Source: Staphylococcus muscae
Lineage (GTDB): Bacteria; Bacillota; Bacilli; Staphylococcales; Staphylococcaceae
Direction: 5' to 3'
Assembly: GCF_003019275.1 (NCBI RefSeq)
Contig: NZ_CP027848.1
Span: forward strand, 1,922,001 to 1,986,000
Length of the DNA: 64,000 nt
The position numbers were made by a program, and so were the translations under genes. A model generated the notes under the pieces. It was given only the letters and a program-made list of their open reading frames with translations. It made no database searches and had not been told where the DNA came from. Shown here in pieces: positions 16,937 to 24,027 of the stretch (positions are counted from its first letter, which is position 1; every line of letters begins with the position of its first letter).

Positions 16937-16943
16937 ACCGTAA
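16927..16943 (+). promoter_or_regulatory. Additional operator at the 3' end of cro
   Basis: TAACGGTTAAACCGTAA matches the ACGGTT/AACCGT half sites of the two promoter operators. It covers the cro stop codon and precedes the next gene; it may strengthen repression by looping or act as a roadblock. Confidence 0.6.
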
Positions 16944-16961
16944 TATAGAAGGTGATAATAA

Positions 16962-17891
16962 TTGAACGAATTACAACTAAGTAATGACCTAACAACTATT
17001 GAAACTGAAATCAAAAGCTATCAAAACATCGCTGGTCAATCTATTTTCGAGATTGGTCGACGATTGAAACATGTTAAGGAAAACGACTTAGCTCATGGCG
17101 AATTTGGTAAGTGGCTACGTTCGATAAATTTACATCACGACACTGCTAATAAAATGATGAAAATCGCAAATGAACTTAACTCAAATTCATACACGTACAT
17201 GAATTTAGGTAGCAGAGCATTATATGAAATCGCAACCTTGCCCGAACCGGAACGCACCAAAGAACACACAACATCAACTGGAGAAATTAAAACGCCAGAC
17301 GAGATGACTGTTCGAGAATTGCGAGAGCTAAAGAAACAACTCAAACAACGTGATAAACAAAACGAGCAATTACAATCACAAATTGAACAGGTTAAACGTT
17401 CTGAAGAGATAGCGTTGAAACAGTTGGAAGATGAACAGAATAAGGAACCAGAAGTGATTGAACACTACATGGAACCATATGACTATCAACAAACAAAGGC
17501 TGCCTTAGAGCAATCACGTCATCATCAAAAACTTATCGAACAACGCAATGAAAAATTAGAAAAAGAAATTGCAGAAATGAAACAACGTAGAGATGAAGTT
17601 AGCGAAAAATCAGCAAAGTATGATCAACTGAATAATGCACTGAATGATATGAACAGAAAATTAGATGATGGACAGCGTCGATTGAAAGCTCAGAAAGAAG
17701 TCTATGACCTAGTGAGAAAAAGTAATGACCTTATTAAAGAAATAGCGCCTATGTGTTACTTCATTCATGATGAACATATTTTAAATAATGAATATGCAAT
17801 AAAACCAATCAAAAAAATAGCAGAAGATTTACTAGATTTATCTAAAAAAATAAACCAACAAATTAATAAAGGAGATGTTATAGATGTCTAA
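16962..17891 (+). CDS. DUF3102-family phage protein
   Basis: The 309-residue protein begins with TTG 16962 behind GAAGGTGAT. Residues 1-100 match DUF3102 (IFEIGRRLKHVKE, HGEFGKWLRSIN, ANKMMKIANEL). Residues about 110-245 are a long charged coiled coil. The family occurs in early operons of Firmicute phages and is thought to bind DNA, but its role is unknown. A decayed second copy of its first codons lies at 19071-19124. Confidence 0.8.
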   Translation: MNELQLSNDLTTIETEIKSYQNIAGQSIFEIGRRLKHVKENDLAHGEFGKWLRSINLHHDTANKMMKIANELNSNSYTYMNLGSRALYEIATLPEPERTKEHTTSTGEIKTPDEMTVRELRELKKQLKQRDKQNEQLQSQIEQVKRSEEIALKQLEDEQNKEPEVIEHYMEPYDYQQTKAALEQSRHHQKLIEQRNEKLEKEIAEMKQRRDEVSEKSAKYDQLNNALNDMNRKLDDGQRRLKAQKEVYDLVRKSNDLIKEIAPMCYFIHDEHILNNEYAIKPIKKIAEDLLDLSKKINQQINKGDVIDV

Positions 17892-18456
17892 AAATTTGAT
17901 AGATATCAGTGTAAAGCAAGCGGATCAATTAGTACAACAAGCACAGTATACAAGACAACTTTTAAATAAGATGGTTGAACACGAAGAAAAAATGTTGACG
18001 CATGATAAGAAAATGGATGAACAGTGGAAAGAGACGCTCGATATTAAAGCAGAGGTAATTGAAATAAAAAACAGTGCAAGTAATAGGTTGGATAAATTAG
18101 AAAATAATCTTGCAATCACTCATGGTGAAGGAAAATTTATTAAAGCCAAAGTTGCTGAAAAATCGTATCAATTAGTAAATGAATTTTTAGGTACGGCGGT
18201 ATCGAATGAACTTTACCACAAAAAGCGCTGCCATTTTATCACGGGTTTGTACAGCAGGTTAAATAAACACTTCAACTCAATTACTTATACAACAATTAAG
18301 CATATAGATTTTGAAAAGGCAATGTGTCTTATTGAAGACACAACTTTAGAAGATTTACCTAGAAACTATTTAAAACTTACTGACAATCAAATTGAAACTG
18401 CCAAACGTCATGGTGATTATGCAATATTAGAAAAATTAAATCAATTCCAAATTTAG
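17884..18456 (+). CDS. ORF6C-domain antirepressor-like protein
   Basis: The 190-residue product overlaps the previous gene by 8 bases. Residues 1-80 are a charged coiled coil; residues about 90-185 match the ORF6C domain (CHFITGLYSRLNKHFNS). ORF6C is normally the C-terminal part of phage antirepressors; here no Bro-N DNA-binding domain is present, so it may modulate the full antirepressor encoded at 19579-20286. Confidence 0.75.
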   Translation: MSKNLIDISVKQADQLVQQAQYTRQLLNKMVEHEEKMLTHDKKMDEQWKETLDIKAEVIEIKNSASNRLDKLENNLAITHGEGKFIKAKVAEKSYQLVNEFLGTAVSNELYHKKRCHFITGLYSRLNKHFNSITYTTIKHIDFEKAMCLIEDTTLEDLPRNYLKLTDNQIETAKRHGDYAILEKLNQFQI

Positions 18457-18467
18457 GAGGTGTACTA

Positions 18468-18701
18468 ATGAATATTCAAGAGGCAACAAAGTTAGCTTTA
18501 GAAAAAGGCAAATCTATTTATAGAAAAGATTTAAGAAATAAAGGGTTAAGAGGCGAAATCTTGCCTACAAACGACTCGCATCACGGTATGCTGTATACCA
18601 TTCCAGATAAAAAGTCCTATAAGCAAAGATGGCAACCGTTAGCAGAGGACTTAGTATCTGATGAATGGTTTGTGACAGGAGAGGAATTAAGCTCCTACTA
18701 G
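18468..18701 (+). CDS. Tad2-like (DUF2829) putative Thoeris anti-defence protein
   Basis: The 77-residue product starts at ATG 18468 behind AGGAGGTG. It has the small DUF2829 pattern: MNIQEATKLALEKGKSIYRK, ILPTND and the closing RWQPLAEDLVSDEWFV, matching the W.P..DDL..DW core. Characterised Tad2 proteins sequester the cyclic ADP-ribose isomer signal made by Thoeris. This match is by pattern only, and activity is inferred. A deleted second copy lies at 20298-20380. Its last 15 bases overlap a convergent minus-strand gene. Confidence 0.65.
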   Translation: MNIQEATKLALEKGKSIYRKDLRNKGLRGEILPTNDSHHGMLYTIPDKKSYKQRWQPLAEDLVSDEWFVTGEELSSY

Positions 18702-19022
18702 TTTTTTTAAATCTATTAAAGCGTTTATGAATTTTTTAACATTATTTTTATATAAATTTTCCATTTCAATAATTAATTTTGGATTGATTATTAGTTCAGC
18801 GAACCCACCATCGCCATATCCAAGTGTAACGTATTCATTTGAAGAAAGCTCTTTTGTGTAAGTCACAAAGTCGTCAAAATTAAAACCTAAAAAATAATCA
18901 TGATGCACTTGTTCATCATCATAAAAATAACGAGCCATTTCTTCAGAATACCCTTCATCTAAACGGTCTTTATATATTTGATAAAAATGATGCAAAACAA
19001 AATTTGCTTCGTTAGTAAGCAT
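18687..19022 (-). CDS. Unknown accessory protein on the opposite strand
   Basis: The 111-residue acidic, aromatic-rich protein starts at ATG 19022 with AAGGAG upstream. It contains FYQIYKDRLDEGYSEEMARYF, GFNFDDFVTY and GYGDGGFAELII. I recognise no family and see no signal or membrane segment. It is one of only two plus-region genes transcribed against the early operon, so it is probably expressed in the lysogen (moron-like). Twenty-five bases upstream of its start lies a 15-base sequence repeated next to the other such gene. Confidence 0.7.
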   Translation of the reverse strand: MLTNEANFVLHHFYQIYKDRLDEGYSEEMARYFYDDEQVHHDYFLGFNFDDFVTYTKELSSNEYVTLGYGDGGFAELIINPKLIIEMENLYKNNVKKFINALIDLKKLVGA

Positions 19023-19046
19023 AGTTATTCAACTCCTTATTAGGAG

Positions 19047-19061
19047 TATACCAGAAAGGAG
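19047..19061 (+). repeat. 15-bp sequence shared by both moron junctions, copy A
   Basis: TATACCAGAAAGGAG is identical to 24006-24020. Each copy lies just upstream of a plus-strand start codon and just beyond the start of a minus-strand accessory gene. It may be the native leader/SD of the operon at which accessory genes were inserted. Confidence 0.6.
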
Positions 19062-19070
19062 CATATACGA

Positions 19071-19124
19071 TTGAACGGATTACAACTTAGCAACAACCTA
19101 ACCACAATCGAACAACCAAATTAA
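19071..19124 (+). pseudogene. Remnant of a second DUF3102 gene
   Basis: TTG 19071 reads MNGLQLSNNLTTIEQPN then TAA. The gene at 16962 begins MNELQLSNDLTTIET with the same TTG start, so this is the first 14 codons of a diverged duplicate fused to unrelated sequence. Confidence 0.7.
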
Positions 19125-19134
19125 GGAGGAAACT

Positions 19135-19568
19135 ATGGAACAAATTACATTAACCAAAGAAGAATTAAAAGAAATTATAGCGAAAGAAGTAAGAAAAGCT
19201 ATAACTACTAAGAATACAATTACTCCCCGCTTAATTTTAATGAGGTAAGGATTGATTGCAGAGATTTCAAAAAGATTAATGTGAAATACGATTTTACAAA
19301 ACATTTACTTGAAGATCTTGATTACCCGTTATCTTTAAAAAAATATGAGCGCTATCTTGATCATTACGAACACAACAAAGGCTATGTCAATGATATACAT
19401 GACCTAATCAGAAAACTAACACTTTCAATTTTTGGAGTGACGCTTAATTCTGACTTGTCAGAAGATGAATATGAAGAAGCAGCAACAATGTATCGAAATT
19501 TAAAAAAATATTATTTATATCTATACGAACAGCGCATGAGTAAACTTTCACTCGATGACTTTGAATAA
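19135..19568 (+). pseudogene. Early phage gene broken by a frameshift
   Basis: ATG 19135 (behind AAGGAGGA) reads MEQITLTKEELKEIIAKEV and stops at 19248. The next frame, open from before 19210, reads PLNFNEVRIDCRDFKKINV and continues through GTG 19281 to TAA 19568 (about 95 more residues, helical). Similar staphylococcal phage proteins begin with the first segment and continue with a helical domain, so one base change near 19205-19235 split it. The downstream part might still be made from GTG 19281. Confidence 0.65.
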
Positions 19569-19578
19569 AGGAGGTCAA

Positions 19579-20286
19579 ATGATGCAAGAATTACAGATTT
19601 TTAATTTTGAAGAATTACCAGTGAGGACATTAATAATTGATGATGAACCATATTTTGTAGGGAAAGATGTGGCTGACATTTTAGGTTACTCAAACTCAAG
19701 AAAAGCTTTATCTGATCACGTAGATGTAGATGATAAGCTGACGTCACGAATCGTTACGGCAGGTCAAAATAGAAATCAAACTATCATCAACGAATCAGGA
19801 CTTTACAGTCTAATCTTTTCATCAAAATTAGAAAGTGCAAAACGATTCAAGCGTTGGGTTACATCAGAAGTTTTGCCAACACTAAGAAAGACAGGTAGCT
19901 ATCAAGTGCCGACCGAACCAATGGAAGCACTTAGATTGATGTTTCAAGCAACAGAAGAAACAAGAGAGCAAATTAAAAGTGTAAAAGCTGATGTGATTGA
20001 TTTAAAAGAGAATCAAAAGTTAGACGCAGGAGAGTATGGCTTTCTATCTAAAACAGTTCATCAGAGAGTAGCAAACATAAGACAGTTGTACGGACTACCT
20101 AATAGCAAAGAAGTGAACAAACCATTGTATAAAGACATCAATAACAACATTAATACAATGGCAGGGATTAAAACGAGAACACAGATACGCCAAAAACATT
20201 TTAATGATGTGATGGACATGATTGCTAACTGGTTCCCGTCACAATCAACGATGTACGTGATCAAGCAAATGGAATTCGAAATTTAG
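19579..20286 (+). CDS. Phage antirepressor, Bro-N plus ORF6C
   Basis: The start is ATG 19579 behind AAAGGAGG. Residues 5-110 are a Bro-N domain (NFEELPVRTLIIDDEPYFVG, DVADILGYSN, LPTLRKTGSY); the C-terminal 90 residues are an ORF6C domain (RVANIRQLYGLP, QIRQKHFNDVMDMIANWF). Antirepressors of this kind interfere with the CI repressor. It overlaps the end of the frameshifted gene. Confidence 0.88.
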   Translation: MMQELQIFNFEELPVRTLIIDDEPYFVGKDVADILGYSNSRKALSDHVDVDDKLTSRIVTAGQNRNQTIINESGLYSLIFSSKLESAKRFKRWVTSEVLPTLRKTGSYQVPTEPMEALRLMFQATEETREQIKSVKADVIDLKENQKLDAGEYGFLSKTVHQRVANIRQLYGLPNSKEVNKPLYKDINNNINTMAGIKTRTQIRQKHFNDVMDMIANWFPSQSTMYVIKQMEFEI

Positions 20287-20297
20287 GAGATGTACTA

Positions 20298-20380
20298 ATG
20301 AATATTCAAGAAGCGACAAAACCGATGACTTAATGGCAAATGATTGGGAAGTTGTAGTTCCAATCAAAGACCAGGAATAA
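20298..20380 (+). pseudogene. Second Tad2-like gene with an internal deletion
   Basis: ATG 20298 reads MNIQEATK and then shifts frame; the other frame reads DDLMANDWEVVVPIKDQE to TAA 20380. These are the first and last parts of a DUF2829 protein, with about 50 middle codons missing. The leader ATTTAGGAGATGTACTA matches that of the gene at 18468 (ATTTAGGAGGTGTACTA). Confidence 0.75.
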
Positions 20381-20412
20381 AAGTGATTATAACAAAAAAA
20401 GGAGTGATCACA

Positions 20413-20622
20413 ATGAATTTTATAGGCTTCGCAGATGTAAATGACTTTATCAAAATCAGTGGGCTTTCTGTGAATGACTTAGAACGAAAGGTTCTATGCA
20501 ATACAGATTTTCAGAAAGAATGTGTGTATCGCTTTGGTAAAGGTCACAAGCGATATATCAAAGTTGATAAAGCGATTGACCTTATCGAGAAAAACTTAAT
20601 GTTCAAAGAAACAGAAATTTGA
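20413..20622 (+). CDS. Small phage protein, DUF771-like
   Basis: The 69-residue product starts at ATG 20413 behind GGAGTGAT. The pattern ITMNFIGFADVNDFIKIS at the start and VYRFGKGHKRYIKVDKAIDL at the end resembles small phage HTH-like proteins grouped as DUF771. Possibly DNA-binding; weak assignment. Confidence 0.6.
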   Translation: MNFIGFADVNDFIKISGLSVNDLERKVLCNTDFQKECVYRFGKGHKRYIKVDKAIDLIEKNLMFKETEI

Positions 20623-20637
20623 AAGGAGGTGGTTAAC

Positions 20638-20817
20638 ATGAGACAAGAATTAATAGCATACGTAATGGTAGTTGCGATTAGCGCCATCTTATCAACCGTG
20701 ATGATATTCGGTGGGGCATACTTTACGACATTAATAGCATCAGTACTAATCAGTAGTGCAGTGACGTATCACAGCACGCATTATGTACTGAATGAATTAA
20801 AAAAGACTGAGTGCTAA
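20638..20817 (+). CDS. Small two-helix membrane protein
   Basis: The 59-residue product starts at ATG 20638 behind a perfect AAAGGAGGTG. It consists almost entirely of two hydrophobic helices (AYVMVVAISAILSTVMIFGG and FTTLIASVLISSAVTY). Function unknown; early phage membrane peptides can affect host energy or exclusion. Confidence 0.6.
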   Translation: MRQELIAYVMVVAISAILSTVMIFGGAYFTTLIASVLISSAVTYHSTHYVLNELKKTEC

Positions 20818-20892
20818 CAGCAATTAGCAAACAGTCAAACAATTAAAAAACATTCTAGACAAAGTATAACACAAACAATAGGAGTGAACGAA

Positions 20893-21045
20893 ATGGATTT
20901 AGTGACAATTGATTACCTTGAATTAAAACGACTTATTACAGCAGAAGCACGTTATAAGGAAGAAATAGCTCAATTAGAAGATGAATTGCAAGACGTAAAA
21001 ATCGAGTTAAACGAACTGAAAAGAAAGGGGTATGAGTATGACTAA
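20893..21045 (+). CDS. Small coiled-coil phage protein
   Basis: A 50-residue protein from ATG 20893 (GGAGTG upstream) to TAA 21045: MDLVTIDYLELKRLITAEA, then a charged coiled coil (EEIAQLEDELQDVKIELNEL). Its end overlaps the start of the Gp157-like gene by 8 bases, a sign of translational coupling. Confidence 0.7.
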   Translation: MDLVTIDYLELKRLITAEARYKEEIAQLEDELQDVKIELNELKRKGYEYD

Positions 21046-21523
21046 TTTATTCGAAATCAATGAACGTTACCTACAAGTCTTAGATATGTGGGATGACGTA
21101 GAACCTGGAATTATCCAAGATACATTAGACTCGATCGAAGCGGAAACGCACGAGAAAGTCGACAATATTATTGGCTTAAAGCGTAGCGTTGATGGGGACG
21201 TTGGTGTAATCGATGCAGAAATCAAACGTTTGCAGAAAATGAAAAAACAGAAAGAAAATCTGTCAGACAGATTGAAAGGCTATCTAGCAACAATGCTTGA
21301 ACAACGTGGTTTAAGAAAATACAAGACACCTACTAATCATATTTACAAACGTAAGAATAAACCGAGTGTTGTTGTTACTAATGAATCTTTAATCGATAAA
21401 GCATACTACATTCCACAACCACCAAAGTTAAACAAAAAGCAAATTGAAGAGGACATTAAAGCTGGTGTAGATGTTGAAGGTGCTGAACTAAGTGCGAGTG
21501 AAAGTTTGGTGATTCCAAAATGA
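21038..21523 (+). CDS. Siphovirus Gp157-family protein
   Basis: About 161 residues. The pattern (NLFEINERYLQVLDM at the N-terminus, a central coiled coil, then IYKRKNKPSVVVTNE and PKLNKKQIEEDIKAG) fits the Gp157 family, found beside phage recombination genes and linked in streptococcal phages to phage resistance. ATG 21032 is an alternative start. The stop overlaps the ERF gene start. Confidence 0.8.
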   Translation: MTNLFEINERYLQVLDMWDDVEPGIIQDTLDSIEAETHEKVDNIIGLKRSVDGDVGVIDAEIKRLQKMKKQKENLSDRLKGYLATMLEQRGLRKYKTPTNHIYKRKNKPSVVVTNESLIDKAYYIPQPPKLNKKQIEEDIKAGVDVEGAELSASESLVIPK

Positions 21524-22164
21524 AGAAATCCGAATCAGTAATTGAGATAAATAAGGCGATGGTAGCATTTAGAAAAGAGGTAAAACAACCGATTAAAGAT
21601 AAAAGTAATCCTTTCTTCAAATCTAAATACGTTCCCTTAGAGAACGTCGTAGAAGCCATTGACGAAGCTGCGACGCCACATGGACTCTCTTACACACAAT
21701 GGGCATTAAACGATAACAGTGGACGAATTGGTGTTGCTACAATGCTCATGCATGAAAGTGGCGAATATATAGAGTATGACCCTGTTTTTATGAACGCTGA
21801 AAAGAACACACCACAAGGCGCTGGTTCATTGATTAGTTACCTCAAACGTTACTCATTATCTGCAATATTCGGCATTACAAGTGATCAAGATGATGACGGT
21901 AATGCAGCAAGTGGAAAGAACAACAGTCCCAAGCAACAGAATAGAACCCAATGGGCTAGTAGCGAAACAATAGGAACTTTAAAAAAAGAAGTTATAGCTT
22001 TTACAAATTTGATTAAAGGAACAGATAAAGAAGCACCACAAAATGTAGTAGAACAAAAATTTAACATAAACGACTATAAGTTAACAGAAAAACAAGCGGC
22101 AGATGCCCTTAATAAAATACGAAACAATGCAAAAACGATTACTGGAGGAAATAACAATGCTTAA
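21520..22164 (+). CDS. erf: ERF-family single-strand annealing protein
   Basis: The 214-residue product has the ERF pattern: [37 protein letters not shown] and the glycine/serine-rich [19 protein letters not shown] with [12 protein letters not shown] proteins form rings on ssDNA and anneal strands in RecA-independent recombination. It overlaps the ssb start by 8 bases, so the two are co-expressed. Confidence 0.9.
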   Translation: MKKSESVIEINKAMVAFRKEVKQPIKDKSNPFFKSKYVPLENVVEAIDEAATPHGLSYTQWALNDNSGRIGVATMLMHESGEYIEYDPVFMNAEKNTPQGAGSLISYLKRYSLSAIFGITSDQDDDGNAASGKNNSPKQQNRTQWASSETIGTLKKEVIAFTNLIKGTDKEAPQNVVEQKFNINDYKLTEKQAADALNKIRNNAKTITGGNNNA

Positions 22165-22573
22165 CAGAGCTGTATTAGTAGGACGATTAACAAAAGACCC
22201 TGAATTCAGAACGACGCCATCAGGTGTAGACGTATCAACATTCACACTTGCGGTAAATCGCAATTTCAAAAGTAAAGATGGAGAACAACAGGCTGATTTC
22301 ATCAATTGTGTTGTATTCCGCAAGCAAGCTGAAAATGTTAAAAACTTTTTAAGTAAAGGTAGATTAGCAGGCGTTGATGGACGGATGCAATCACGCAGTT
22401 ACGAAAATAAAGAAGGTCAACGTGTTTATGTAACTGAAGTCGTTTGCGACAGCGTGCAATTTTTAGAACCTAAAAATAATAGCCAATCTAACAATCAACC
22501 TAAACAACAAGGACAAGCGCAGAATAATCCTTTTGATAACAGTGATGACGAGTTCTCGGATTTACCTTTCTAG
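22157..22573 (+). CDS. ssb: Single-stranded DNA-binding protein
   Basis: The 138-residue protein has an OB fold ([33 protein letters not shown]), a Gln/Asn-rich linker and the acidic tail DDEFSDLPF that docks replication partners. ATG 22157 follows GGAGGA. Confidence 0.95.
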   Translation: MLNRAVLVGRLTKDPEFRTTPSGVDVSTFTLAVNRNFKSKDGEQQADFINCVVFRKQAENVKNFLSKGRLAGVDGRMQSRSYENKEGQRVYVTEVVCDSVQFLEPKNNSQSNNQPKQQGQAQNNPFDNSDDEFSDLPF

Positions 22574-22584
22574 GACGTGATTAG

Positions 22585-23253
22585 ATGCCTTTAATTACTA
22601 GCTACATCACTCAAGATGACGGCACTACAACTGTTGTCATTTCGGGTGTTGAATTAGGCGATAAGGAAACGTTGCTACTCGATAACGGGTTCGATGTAGA
22701 GATTGATGTAAATGTCGTAGATCCATTCAAAATCACCGACAAACAACGTCGTAAGATATTCGCCTTGTGCAACGACATAGAGGCGCATACAGGGCAGCCT
22801 ATGGACTATATGAGACATATGTTTATCGAGTATGTAAGAACATACTACGGCTATGATGAACAGATTTCATTAAGCAACTGTACACGGACACAAGCAAATC
22901 AAGTCATCGAAGTGATATTAGATTGGGTGTTCCACAACGATATACCACTTAATTACAAGACAAGTGATTTACTAAAGCAGGACAAATCATTCCTCTACTG
23001 GTCAACAGTAAATCGTAACTGTGTAATATGTGGTAAACCTCATTCACAACTAGCACACTACCAAGCAGTTGGTAGAGGTAGAAATAGACGTAAGATTAGT
23101 CACTTAGGAAATAAAGTGTTGGCTTTATGTTCAGACCACCACACAGAGCAACACAACATAGGTATTGATAGTTTTAATGATAAATACCATCTACACGACA
23201 GTTGGGTTGATGTAGATGAACGTTTAAATAAAATGCTGAAAGGAGAGAAATAG
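22585..23253 (+). CDS. NinB-like/HNH nuclease fusion-type protein
   Basis: The 222-residue protein of a kind common in staphylococcal phages (putative HNHc nuclease). Residues 50-125 (ITDKQRRKIFALCND, NCTRTQANQVIEVIL) resemble lambda NinB/Orf recombination mediators; residues 145-205 hold an HNH-type site (CVICGK, HYQAVGRGRNRRK, LCSDHHTEQH). Likely role: processing recombination intermediates with ERF and SSB. Confidence 0.75.
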   Translation: MPLITSYITQDDGTTTVVISGVELGDKETLLLDNGFDVEIDVNVVDPFKITDKQRRKIFALCNDIEAHTGQPMDYMRHMFIEYVRTYYGYDEQISLSNCTRTQANQVIEVILDWVFHNDIPLNYKTSDLLKQDKSFLYWSTVNRNCVICGKPHSQLAHYQAVGRGRNRRKISHLGNKVLALCSDHHTEQHNIGIDSFNDKYHLHDSWVDVDERLNKMLKGEK

Positions 23254-23338
23254 CACTCCTAATATCATCTTGGCGGAAGAGATTAGGAATGCTAGAAATT
23301 ATAAAAAAGCTATAGGCAAGCCTTTTTCGAGAAATTAA

Positions 23339-23965
23339 TTATTCATCATCTTTTTTGTATTCAAATGTTAAGTAAAAACAAACTAATGAAATAAGTAACA
23401 CGAATATTGAAATAGGAACATTAACGGATTCATTATACATTGCTCCAGAGAATAAAGCCCACGAAATATTTGGGGTGAAGACTAATGAAGTTGCATTAAT
23501 CATTTTTTTAGTTGGAGGTGCATACTTTTGCAATTTTGTATCGTCGACGTCATCTTCTTTTCTGTTTTCTCTTTTATTATTTATTGGATAGGAAGAATTG
23601 AAGGAGTCACTAACGCTAGGAAAGTTAACAGTATTGATAAAAGAATAGCGAAGTATATTGTTAATTCGCGTAATTTCCTTTATAGGAAAATTCGATTGGG
23701 TCTTAAATGCTTGAAGTGTATTTTCAGAAAATAAATTATTTCTAAAATTCATCGAGATGTCGATAGTAGGCACTTTGATTTTCACCAAATTTGAAGTATC
23801 AATACTTAGTAGCGTATTTTTGTAAATATTATTGAATTCTGTCATCTGATTAATAGTTTTTCTTAATTCTTTAGAAGGTTTTGTTGCTTCGAACACGGTG
23901 TTTCTTAAGTTGGAAATATTTTTATTCAATATTGGTCTGATATCTTTTAATGGATCGATATACAT
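23339..23965 (-). CDS. Unknown membrane-anchored accessory protein on the opposite strand
   Basis: The 208-residue protein starts at ATG 23965 behind GGGGGTG. The first 155 residues are polar, Asn/Ile-rich and lack known motifs (MYIDPLKDIRPILNKNIS); the end holds two hydrophobic helices (TNISWALFSGAMY region and ISIFVLLISLVCFYLTFEY) and a KKDDE tail. It lies inside the replication module but is transcribed against it, which suggests expression from the prophage. Exclusion or defence is possible; there is no direct evidence. Confidence 0.7.
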   Translation of the reverse strand: MYIDPLKDIRPILNKNISNLRNTVFEATKPSKELRKTINQMTEFNNIYKNTLLSIDTSNLVKIKVPTIDISMNFRNNLFSENTLQAFKTQSNFPIKEITRINNILRYSFINTVNFPSVSDSFNSSYPINNKRENRKEDDVDDTKLQKYAPPTKKMINATSLVFTPNISWALFSGAMYNESVNVPISIFVLLISLVCFYLTFEYKKDDE

Positions 23966-24005
23966 TTTATCACCCCCAATCTGATGCAAAAGCATTCAGA
24001 AAAAT

Positions 24006-24020
24006 TATACCAGAAAGGAG
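24006..24020 (+). repeat. 15-bp sequence shared by both moron junctions, copy B
   Basis: Identical to 19047-19061 (TATACCAGAAAGGAG). Here the AGAAAGGAG part is the ribosome-binding site of the replication initiator gene at 24028. Confidence 0.6.
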
Positions 24021-24027
24021 AATACAA

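Noticed and set aside
23254..23338. Terminator after the HNH-type recombination gene
   Set aside because: AGGC..GCCT near 23310 has a loop too short for a stable hairpin; not convincing.
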